Shown here: one piece after another, positions 1-8,275 of the stretch
Numbering within the stretch: position 1 is the stretch's first letter
Layout of the letters: every line of letters starts with the position of its first letter
Assembly: GCA_003550305.1 (NCBI GenBank)
Contig: QKYT01000015.1
Span: 246,072 to 261,662 of the forward strand
Source: Glomus cerebriforme
Lineage: Eukaryota > Glomeromycota > Glomeromycetes > Glomerales > Glomeraceae
Reading direction: 5' to 3'
DNA length: 15,591 bases
Program-made: the position numbers and the translations under genes
Notes under the pieces: model-generated
Told to the model about the DNA's origin: nothing
Databases searched by the model: none
The model's input: only the letters and a program-made list of their open reading frames with translations

Positions 1-11
1 GTGATCAAAGA

Positions 12-57
12 CCCAGGTGACAATCGCCCAGGTGACAATCACCATCACCTAGGCGAT
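12..57. repeat. Short tandem repeat overlapping a hairpin, next to Rep remnant
   Basis: A 14-base unit (CCCAGGTGACAATC) occurs at 12-25 and 27-40. It overlaps an imperfect stem: arm 23-35 pairs with arm 45-57 at 12 of 13 positions, around a 9-base loop (36-44). The layout resembles the iterons and stem-loop of a rolling-circle origin, but the loop has no NANTATTAC-type nick site. The repeat occupies the place where the N-terminus of the adjoining Rep frame should lie, so it may simply be the junction where the Rep copy was cut off. Confidence 0.6.
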
Positions 58-62
58 GTTTA

Positions 63-1084
63 GCAATTTCCAAATATAAATATGATAATTTCGAACCAAA
101 TAAAAATTTTGAACAGAATTTTAAATTTGCCGTGTGGCAATATGAACAATGTCCAAGGACAAAAAGAAATCATATACAGGGTTATATTGAGTTAATTAGA
201 CCAATTTCATTTGAAAAGATACAAGAGATTTATCCGACAATTCATGTGGAAGAAAAATGTAAAAATTCAACTCAGGAAGATTGTATAAAGTATTGTTCAA
301 AAGAAGATACACGTATACGTGGCCCATTTCGTAAAGGAATTTCCAAACATCAAGGAAAGCGAAATGATCTAAAAAAACTTAAGGAAGAAATAGACAATGG
401 TAGGAATCTTAATCATCTTTGGCAACATGAAACGTGTTATTTTGAGAATATTTTGAAATATGATCCGCTTTACGTGAATATGAGACGTTGGTTCAGAAAA
501 AAAGAGATCGAAAATCTATTTTAATAATATCGTTTGGTAAGACAGGGACTGGGAAATCATTGTCTTCACATTTGATAAATAGTGATAGTACATACTTTTT
601 GCCGGAGTAGGAATGATAATGGGTGGTGGTGGAATTATAATATGGAGGAGGTGGTAATAATTGATGACTATAAAGGACAATTGAATTTTGAATATTTATT
701 GAATTTAACAGATCGATTACATTTAATATGTGAAACAAAAGGCGGATTTGTGAATTTTAATTCAAACATTTATTAGGTAATATTTTAGGGGTTGAGGTAA
801 AGCAAAATCTTACGTGATATATTTAAATATTATTGGTTGAAAAAATCTTACCTGGGGGGTAGGACTTTTTATGAAACTAATATTAGGTAATGGCCCTTAT
901 TACAAGTAATTATCATTTAGATTTATGGTATGATAAATTAAAAGTAGATTATAAAGCGTTGTATAGAAGGATAAAATTTTTATTTGAATTTAAAGAGAAT
1001 AATGTGATTTGTCATATTAATAATCCACCTTCGGATGATATACCAACAAATATTTTAAAAATGATTATTTATGCTATATTTTAA
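63..1084 (+). pseudogene. Decayed CRESS-DNA-type replication initiator (Rep) remnant
   Basis: This is a broken rolling-circle replication protein: an HUH nickase domain followed by a superfamily 3 helicase. The pieces seen separately are an HUH-like HIQGYIE at 171-191, a YCSK motif carrying the presumed nucleophilic Tyr at 291-302, a Walker A (GKTGTGKS) at 536-559, a Walker B-like run ending IIDD at 651-671, and a sensor-type ITSN at 899-910 followed by an ALYRRI stretch typical of Rep C-termini. The reading frame is open from 63 but has no start codon, and motif I is absent, so the N-terminus is missing. The frame is lost at an A-run near 497-503 (reads as one base missing) and shifts back near 600-609 (reads as one base extra). 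An in-frame TAG lies at 774-776. A 110-base segment then separates the Walker B part from the ITSN part. Rep-like sequences integrated in eukaryotic genomes, fungi included, are known. Rep identity is well supported by motif order; whether it comes from a virus or a plasmid is open. Confidence 0.8.
777..886 (+). other. Intron-like or inserted segment inside the Rep remnant
   Basis: An 11-base direct repeat (TATTAGGTAAT) occurs at 771-781 and 881-891. The segment between reads like an intron: it starts GTAATA and ends with ACTAAT then ATTAG. Removing 110 bases restores the frame between the Walker B part and the ITSN part, but an in-frame TAG at 774-776 stays in the product. The direct repeat would equally fit a target-site duplication around a roughly 99-bp insertion. 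The sequence does not decide between the two. Confidence 0.5.
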
Positions 1085-2000
1085 AAAAGAAATTATATTG
1101 AAAATTTCCTTTTTTTCATAAAATTCATATGATATTGCAATGCATCGTTCTGATACCTATTTTAAGAAATGTACTAAGCACAACTTGAATGCATAAAGAT
1201 CCAGTTCGTCCGTTATCAATAAATGTCCAGAGAATACTTTTTCTGATTTAAATGATTATTTATGGAAGTTGTGAACCTTTTTCTTTCGAAAAAAGCTATA
1301 TTTTTTTGGATTAACTTAATTCTAGAAAAAGAAATTGTATTGAAAATTTCCTAAAATTTTTGTTTTTTTCGTAAAATTCATGATATTGCAATGCATCGTT
1401 CTGATTCCTATTTTAAGAAATGTACGAAGCACAACTTGAATGCATAAAGATCCGGTTCGTCCGTTATCAATAAATGTCCAGAAAATACTTTAAAATATTT
1501 CTTCGTAATTTTGTTATGACGTAAATTCAAAATTATTTTCTGGAAACGGATCATTAGTAGTTGACTATCTATATTTATAGTAATGCTGTGCAACGTCATT
1601 TTTTGAGCACATTACGATTAGAGTACAAAAAAGATTCGAAAATAGGAACCAGAATTATACTCCGCATTGCATTTTTATGATTTAGCGAAAAATCCCGAAT
1701 TCACATTTTTATTAGGAAATTTTCAATACAATTTCTTTTTTAGAATTAAGTTAATCCAAAAAAAATATAGCTTTTTCGAAAGAAAAAAATTCCCAACTTC
1801 CATAAATAATCATTTAAATCAGAAAAAGTATTTTCTGGACATTTATTGATAACGGACGAACTGGATCTTTATGCATTCAAGTTGTGCTTAGTACATTTCT
1901 TAAAATAGGTATCAGAACGATGCATTGCAATATCATGAATTTTACGAAAAAAACAAAAATTTTAGGAAATTTTCAATACAATTTCTTTTTTAGAATTAAG
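1082..2000. repeat. Tandem plus inverted repeat array with units of about 235 bp
   Basis: Unit 1 (about 1082-1314) and unit 2 (about 1315-1491, then diverging) are direct copies; both contain GCAATGCATCGTTCTGAT and TTCGTCCGTTATCAATAAAT. A third copy lies inverted at about 1719-2000, so 1084-1356 pairs with it over some 270 bases with scattered mismatches and small indels. A fourth, much diverged inverted copy can be traced at about 1600-1745. No transposase, clean terminal repeat or target duplication is visible. The short ORFs here lie wholly within repeat units and are not believed. The array begins exactly where the Rep remnant stops, at 1084. Confidence 0.8.
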
Positions 2001-2097
2001 AAATATATATATTGCAAATTTTTTTTTTTTTTTACTCAAAAGTTAACAGTTATCATTTAATATTAAAATTTTGATAAAACTGAATGTTCAAATTTAA

Positions 2098-5000
2098 ATG
2101 GGGTCTGAAAAGTCTGATGAGATAGCTATTAATATAGAATCACCACCACAAATACCACCGAATAATGATAAGTCGGTAACTATTAACATAGAATCACCAC
2201 CACAAATACCACCGCATAATGAAAAGTCGGTAACTACTAACATAAAATCACCACCACAAATACCACCGCATAATGATAAGTCGGTAACTAGAATGGCCAT
2301 TTCTCCCGATTCAAAATTCATTGTTACATATAGTCAGGATGATGAATCTTTTGTTAGTTGGATTGTTGATGTTAATAATGATAATGAACCACCAAATCAT
2401 GATTTGAGTTGGTCTCCTCCTAACTATTTCCGACCAGCTATGAATTTTAAAGTCTCAGATAAGAAAATCATCATATTTAACGAAGGTACAGTAAATTGAT
2501 TTTCAAAGAATTATCTTTTCTGGCTGAAAAAATGTAACAAATTTCAAATTTTATCATATATAGAATTTATCTATGATATGAACAATAAACCCACTATGGA
2601 AAATAAAGAAAATAAAATCAAAATGGAAGACAAAAACAATGTTTTTGAAAATGAACCTCACGATGCGAAGTACGATTTTCTTTCAAACGGAGACATAGTG
2701 GCATATCATAACCGTGCCATTTCAATTTATTCTTCTAATAATTGGAAGCGTAAAGCCAAACATGAATTGGATAACGACGAAAAAATTTTTGGCGGAGTAA
2801 CTAATGATAAGTTACTTGTTATAGTAGATAATATTTTATTTATATTAGATTTATATATGTTATCTAAAATTCGTAATCTGAAAGTTCGATTTGGTATATA
2901 TACATTTCAATATTGGAAAGTGCTTAATGTAAATGTAGTAAATGTAAGTATAAAATGCATAATTGTATAATTATTTACTATATAGTTATCTATTTCTAAC
3001 TATAATATTTTCTATTAATAGAATTTAAAAGAGAACATAATGTTAAAATTTTCTAAAAATTTAACGGTTATAAATATTAATCATACTCTTCACATCTATT
3101 CTAATAACAATAATATATATGTTCCGATCGAGGAGATCGATAATCAAAAATTAGTTGATTTTGGTATCGTTTATAATGATAATAAAAATGATAATAACGA
3201 TGACGATGACGATGACAATGATGATGATGATGATTTATTTGATTATTTGATTAAAAATTTGGATGACGATGACGACGACGACGACGACGATGACGATGAC
3301 GATGACGACGCCGACGACAACGGTGGCGGCGGCGGCGGCGGAGGCCACAACGACGATGATGATGATGAATACATCATTACAAAAGATGACGACTCTCGTA
3401 TCAGTATTCATTCTTGGAAAAAAAAATCAAAAAAATCTATTGATATTATTAATAAATTTATTCATATTGAATTTAAGAATAAAGAAGTGTATTTATATTT
3501 ATATTATGATAAACAGTGGATTACTAAAAAATATTCTTGGAATGATTGGAAAAATTTATTGGAAGATCCTGATGAATCACCTTTACAATTTGACGATAAG
3601 CTGAATATAAATAAGACAAATTCGAATGGTGATAAAAATGAAGATTTATCGAATTCAAAAAGCGTTAATGATGGTAAAAATGAAATTTCATCAAATTTGA
3701 AAGTTGATGAAAAATTATTTCATAATATTAGAAATGAAAAACAGTTTATAAAAATTTATGGAAATTTAATAAAAGAACAAAATAAAAATGATTCAGAATT
3801 TGAATTTCATGCAGATAAAAAACAAAATAAGAATGATGAAGAAGAATATTTTTTAACATTAAATGATAAAAGTATATCTACAAAGTTAAAGTCAAAATAC
3901 TGGAAACATAAGAGAGTTTGTAACAACATATCATTATTTTATACAAAAAAAAGACAAGATTTAATTAGCAGTCTTTTAGAAGTTTTTTTTGACGACGAGA
4001 AAGATTTATATGGAAGAGTTCTTGATGCTTTAAATGTTTTTAATGACTATTTTTTTGATGAAAGAGAAAAAGAATTGCATATTTACACATTTGATACGGA
4101 ATTCGAAATTCACTTGCAAATATACTCGCTTGAATTTTTAAAATATGCAGTTAAGCATAAATTAGATGATTCGGATTTTGATCAAATTGCCAAGCCTACA
4201 AAACATGATCTGAAAAGGCAGTGGATTTTCTATTGTTTACATCAAAAGGATTTTTTAGGACGATATGGAACTAAATTATTAAGATCAGCAATTGAAAATA
4301 ATGACGAACATTTAATAAAAGAAATAACTGAAAAAACTTTAGAATATATTAAAAAAAAGGATTTTTTAGTACGTTATGGAACTAAATTATTAAGATCAGC
4401 AATTGAAAATAATAATGAACATTTAATAAAAGAAATAATTGAAAAAACTTTAGAATATTTTAAAAAAAATCAAGATCTTAATATTTATATATTATCAATA
4501 ATAAGTGAGAATATGAATCGTTTAAGTCACAAATATTCTGATTTCTTGTTAGATTATTTAAATAAATTGGATAAGATTTTTACTAGTAAATTATCAAGTA
4601 AATCATCAAGTGAATTTATTATTTATAATAATTTTGACCATGTTCATTCTTTTTATATAGAATTTAAAACGAATAATTCTATATTTAATACTATTTGTCA
4701 TATTTTTAGTCATATTAGTGATTTTATTGATACGTTTATTAAAGGATGTTGTGGTAAATTTTGTGGTAAATGTTGTGGATTTTGTGGTAAATGTTGTAGT
4801 AGATGTTGGAGTTTTGGGTGTATATTAAATTGTTTTGACAGTATTAAATGCATATTTTGTTGTGGTTTTTGTAGTAGAAGATGTGGTAGAGTTTGTTTTA
4901 GCTTTATTAAAGGTCTATCAAGTATTCCCATCATGACGATTTGTTCTTTTATAATAATGATAATATTTTACAAACTTTCATTTGTAAAACAAAGTAGTAT

Positions 5001-6594
5001 AAATACTGGTTTTTTAATAGTTGCTATAGTTTTTACCATTTTAAGTTTGTCAAAATTAATTTCAAGATTAATTTCAATTTTAAAACCAGATAGAAAGCCA
5101 AAACGTAAAATTACCGTTCCTTTTCCTAATTATGTAACATATCCAAAAGTATACCATCCATTTAAAGATTTCATTTACCCCAAATCTAGTCCTTTTTCAA
5201 AAACACAAATTAGTGATGAATTTTATAAAACTTGGAATGGTGAAGCTATTATTAATTTTAAATGGAGATTATTTGGTAGAAATTATTATGCCTTTATTTG
5301 GTTATTATTTACAATTTTTCTTATATGTTTCACTTTGACTTCAGTTTCATCTGAAGTAATTAATGCAAAAGCAAAAGAAAACCTTTTAATTTCATCAATT
5401 ACTCTTGGATTTATTCATTTATTTTTTGAAATTCGACAATTTATTTGGAATCCAAAACAATGGATTTTAAGTATTTGGAATTTATTGGTATGTATTATTA
5501 AAATAATGCTACAATAAGTTTAGTATTATTTAAGAAATTAATGTTTAATTTAAATTTATTTTATTGTAGATTTAGGTGCTTATTTATTACCTACAATAAC
5601 ATCAATTTGGATTCTTAATGATAATACTGATATTAGGCTCTCTCCTTTAATCTCAATTTCATGCCTTTTACTTGATATCAAATTTTTACTTTTCTTTCGA
5701 GCATTTGGAATATTTGGAATTTACTTTGCTATTATAATTGGTGTTGGACGTAGAATTTATTCATTTCTTTTTATCTTATTTCTTATTATTATTAGTTTTG
5801 CACATTCATTCTTAATTTTATTAAAACCTAAATTTAAATTTTCTGAAAATGATCAAGGAGATTTAAATGATCCTAATAATCCTTGGGTTCTTACAACAAA
5901 ATACCATCAAATTTCAGAAGATGGAACTATAAATTCTAACGCAATTTTAGTTCAAGAGCCTGATGAGAATACAAATTTATTTTCAAGTTTTGCTGATTCT
6001 CTTTTGGCGGTGTATTTGTTTTTGATAGGTATATATATGATGTATCATTTGTTTATTTTTTTTTTATTACTTTATTAATATTATATTTTAATTTAATAGG
6101 AGACAAAAACTCATTAGATGCATGGACACCTAAAGACAATAAAGTTATGATTGTATTAATGGTCATTTTTACATTTGTAATTGTTGTATATTTAATGAAT
6201 CTATTTATTGGACTTTTAAATAATGCTATTGAAAAAGATAATGATCGAGCATTTTATTTAGCACAAAAAGCTGAGGTCAGTAAAATAAATGAATGTAATA
6301 GAAATCTAATATATTTATTAATAAAATTTGCATTTATTTATTTTTTCGCAGATTCTGAAAGACATTGAATTATTTTATTTATTACCATATCAAAGACGTA
6401 AAGTTGATTGGTTTCCTGATATTATGTAAGATAAAAATTTAATATTTATTTTCTAAAATTGATTAATACACTAATTTATTTTTATATATATATTTTTCAG
6501 TTATTATTATGCAAATACTAGCGAAATTGATAAAAAGCTTAAAAAGAAATCAAAAGTCATGGACGAAGAAACTGATAATAAACCGCAAAGTTAA
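2098..6594 (+). CDS. Beta-propeller/cation-channel protein, seven exons, probably broken at exon 3/4
   Basis: Proposed exons: 2098-2485, 2564-2943, 3022-5487, 5570-6028, 6100-6275, 6352-6425, 6501-6594 (about 1,345 codons). The start is the first ATG after an in-frame TAA at 2095. All introns are GT-AG; intron 1 has an atypical GTACAG donor but is the in-frame choice, and intron 2 has GTAAGT and CTAAC. The N-terminus has WD-like strands (ISPDSKF, VTYSQDD, LSNGDIVAYHNRAISIYSS). Exon 3 carries an Asp-rich insert, a tandem duplication, a Cys-rich segment and about four hydrophobic helices. Exons 4-5 hold more helices, a pore-like stretch ending LFLIGD across the exon junction, and an S6-like VVYLMNLFIGLLN. 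I recognise a large Rhizophagus family of propeller plus Ion_trans membrane proteins, whose role is unknown to me. The consensus GTATGT donor at 5488 joins exon 4 out of frame and gives an immediate TAG; reading through the intron stops at 5515-5517. A cryptic donor at 5471 would restore frame. An AATAAA stands at 6781. Confidence 0.78.
2128..2289 (+). repeat. Three tandem 54-bp repeats at the N-terminus of the channel gene
   Basis: Three in-frame 18-codon units lie at 2128-2181, 2182-2235 and 2236-2289. Each encodes a variant of NIESPPQIPPHNDKSVT, i.e. residues 11-64. The units differ by only a few bases, which indicates recent expansion of a Pro-rich leader ahead of the first propeller strand. 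Open frames on the opposite strand here are shadows of the repeat. Confidence 0.92.
3178..3369 (+). repeat. Asp/Asn/Gly-coding low-complexity tract (GAY)n and (GGC)n
   Basis: The tract encodes D/N-rich runs that include 16 consecutive Asp (3262-3309, about residues 337-352), then eight Gly (3322-3345), then more Asp. It lies inside exon 3, between WD-like strands. The GAC/GGC-rich middle is far more GC-rich than its surroundings, which suggests microsatellite expansion. The encoded loop would be very acidic and disordered; metal or cation binding is only a guess. Confidence 0.93.
4249..4470 (+). repeat. In-frame tandem duplication of 111 bp (37 codons)
   Basis: 4249-4359 and 4360-4470 encode two near-identical 37-residue units (about residues 666-702 and 703-739). 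Both contain RYGTKLLRSAIENN followed by EHLIKEI and EKTLEY. I recall a single copy in related proteins. The unit looks like a helical hairpin of the alpha-solenoid linker before the membrane part, so duplication would lengthen the linker by one repeat without changing frame. Confidence 0.92.
4747..4896 (+). other. Cys-rich segment, 17 Cys in 50 residues, before the first membrane helix
   Basis: Residues about 832-881 contain 17 cysteines in CC, CxxC and CxxxC spacings (CCGKFCGKCC, CGFCSRRC and similar), mixed with Gly, Lys, Arg and aromatic residues. The segment lies just before the first hydrophobic helix (from about 4921). Possible roles are multiple palmitoylation of a juxtamembrane region, metal binding or disulfides. 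There is no match to a standard zinc finger with His ligands. The TGT GGT AAA pattern repeats at DNA level, so it probably grew by slippage. Confidence 0.85.
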
Positions 6595-6807
6595 TATAAT
6601 CATAGCCAAAATTACGAATTTTATGATGTTTTTTTTGCAAATATATAAACATATAGAGTACTGCATATCATATTATAAATGGTTTGCATATAGTATAATT
6701 ATTGGATTCTCATAAATTATGATTAATAGAGCTATTATTATTTTTCTTTTTCTTTTTCGTGTATATTATTTTTATTACAAAATAAACTTCATATTTTATC
6801 TTAAATT
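6595..6807. other. 3' flank of the channel gene, AT-rich
   Basis: There is no coding evidence after the TAA at 6592-6594; the short frame crossing it continues in a frame that is not used by exon 7. An AATAAA hexamer at 6781-6786 and T-rich runs at 6741-6774 could serve 3' end formation. Confidence 0.5.
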
Positions 6808-6906
6808 CGAATTGCATTTTTGCCGCGCATGCCGCTTATAACGCGAAATTTGCGCTAAACGCGCATAACTGGACGTGCATGTCGCGTCGTTTATTGATGT
6901 TTACGT
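6808..6906. promoter_or_regulatory. CpG-dense cluster, candidate promoter region
   Basis: About 14 CpG dinucleotides fall in roughly 100 bases, against almost none in the flanks. Repeated cores are CGCGCAT, CGTGCAT and a near-palindrome GCGAAATTTGCGC. The cluster ends about 110 bases before the ATG at 7015 of a candidate spliced gene. Promoter function is inference from position and composition; an unrelated GC-rich repeat is the alternative. Confidence 0.4.
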
Positions 6907-7014
6907 GTTTTTTAAATATAAATATGATCTGGAATTTTTAAAAATTTCTAAGTAAAGAAGCTTTACAAAAAAGAAAGGAAAAATCTTTTAGTAAAAATAA
7001 AAAAAAAGGAAGAA

Positions 7015-7412
7015 ATGGTGAGTGGACACTAATAAATCGCCTCTTAGTTTTTCGGATTTTTTTTTTCGGTTTAATTCCTATAATTCACACGCGTTTTGAG
7101 GAGTATTTTTATAAAGGGATTTGTAATGTTTAAAATTGTATTCGGTTGATTATTCGGTTTCTAATTAAAAAATTGGTGCAGGAAACGTTAAGAAAGATAA
7201 GAGACGAAAGTAAAGAAATATGTTAGTTTTTTTATTATTATTTTATTGTTTAAAAAAAATACTTATAATTAGTTTCACATAATTCAACTCAAACTTCGCC
7301 TCCGTTGCCAATTTACGATGCTTTCCCTTCGTACACCACCCCCCACGAGCCATTAACTCTGATAAATTTTGATCAACTTCCTCTTCTCCGCCTTCTTTTA
7401 TTAGAATTTTAA
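7015..7412 (+). CDS. Candidate three-exon gene for a 56-residue small protein
   Basis: Proposed exons are 7015-7017 (the ATG alone), 7182-7209 and 7273-7412. Intron 1 (7018-7181) has a GTGAGT donor, CTAAT at 7161-7165 and a GTGCAG acceptor. Intron 2 (7210-7272) has GTAAAG and ATTAG. The pieces join in phase (3+28+140=171 bases) into a protein that starts METLRKIRDE, has a Pro-rich middle (SPPLPIYDAFPSYTTP) and ends in a Leu-rich LPLLRLLLLEF before TAA. The ATG lies in a purine-rich leader (GAAGAAATGG); upstream the frame is open back to 6952 without another ATG. Exon 3 has a higher GC content than the flanks. An intron directly after the start codon and a CpG-rich cluster upstream suggest a regular host gene. 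I do not recognise the protein, and exon 3 could continue through a further intron I missed. Confidence 0.5.
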
Positions 7413-7549
7413 ATAATACGAATTATTTTAATAATATAATAAACATAAATTCTGACTTAGAATAATTAAATTATGGAATAAAATTATTTAATTTTGTTTT
7501 TAAAATATTCTATAAATTATTTACTATTTTATTTTAAAAATGAACATAA

Positions 7550-7926
7550 AATTATTTATTTATTTATTTTATTCAATTTGATTCATTTAATTTTACAATT
7601 ATTGATGAATCGATTTATGAGTATGAAAATTGTGTCAATGAATTGGAAAAAGAAATCGAAAATTTTATTAATATAGAAAGTATCGATTTATTCAATGAAG
7701 AAGAAGTTAACAAAGTTCATGAAAAATCATATTGTATTAGCAAAAAATCAAGGATTGTATGAGTGTTCAAATTAAAATGATTAATCAGGTTCAATTGTTA
7801 AAACAAACTGATTTTGAAGAATATCTTAAACAAGTATCATATATGTTAGAAAAGAAACCTGAAATTATGAAAAAATTAGAAAGATTACAAAAATTAAAGG
7901 ATAGATTTTATAAATTGGAGATGTAA
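7550..7926 (+). pseudogene. Frameshifted coiled-coil protein fragment, unrecognised
   Basis: Three overlapping frames read as one acidic/basic helical protein. The first is open from 7550 to a TGA at 7760-7762 (contains ELEKEIENFINIESIDLF). The second starts at an ATG at 7719 and contains IVLAKNQGLYECS. The third runs from 7762 to the TAA at 7924-7926 (contains EEYLKQVSYMLEKKPEIMKK and LERLQKLKDRF). Each change skips one base; the first is at an A5 run near 7721-7726, the second near 7765. This points to a decayed gene or to assembly errors. The first segment has no convincing start; the AT-only stretch at 7441-7590 may be non-coding. The last frame alone could make a 55-residue protein from the ATG at 7759. 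Function unknown. Confidence 0.45.
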
Positions 7927-8234
7927 TTCGAAAGGTTAGTAAGCAAATTTTATGTAATGAATTATAAGAATGATTTTTCTCATCACACATTACAGAGAAA
8001 TCAAGTTAATCTAATGTTTTTTTAAACAAGATTAATATGAATTATTATTTGAGTTACAATATTTTAATTTTTAATAATAATTATGGCAAATCGATGTTTT
8101 GTTTCATATTTGATTTTGCTTATTTTTTATTTATTTTAGAACATTTTATGATTTCTACATCAGCGATTTAAATAAAAAAAATTAATTACATCACCACCAC
8201 ATTAATATTATGATTAGGATGATCACTTTAAAGG
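7927..8234. other. AT-rich spacer, nothing identified
   Basis: Between the coiled-coil fragment and the TATA box I see no sustained reading frame, hairpin or repeat. It is presumably 3' flank and upstream region of the neighbouring genes. Confidence 0.45.
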
Positions 8235-8242
8235 TATAAAAG
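8235..8242 (+). promoter_or_regulatory. TATA box of the 94-residue ORF
   Basis: TATAAAAG ends 33 bases before the ATG at 8276, preceded by CTTTAAAGG. The spacing would put the transcription start only a few bases before the ATG, implying a very short leader. Assigned from consensus and position only. Confidence 0.45.
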
Positions 8243-8275
8243 GAAGATGAGTTTGGAGAATTAAACGCAAAAAAA

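Noticed and set aside
1408..1599. 63-codon minus-strand ORF in the repeat array
   Set aside because: It spans repeat units of different orientation and has no coding features.
2094..2321. Minus-strand ORF with Gly/Cys repeats
   Set aside because: Antisense shadow of the three 54-bp repeats.
3263..3604. Plus-strand ORF rich in Thr/Met across the Asp tract
   Set aside because: It is the +1 frame of the GAY repeat inside exon 3, made open by low complexity.
4710..4934. Minus-strand ORF rich in Leu/Pro/Gln
   Set aside because: Antisense shadow of the Cys-rich repeat in exon 3.
6509..6715. 68-codon ORF over exon 7
   Set aside because: Different frame from the spliced exon 7, whose product continues the channel family's YYYA stretch; the ORF is chance.
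7018..7048. A very short first intron (GTGAGT to CTCTTAG, 31 nt)
   Set aside because: Too short for splicing; the GTGCAG acceptor with CTAAT branch site at 7161 fits better and keeps frame.
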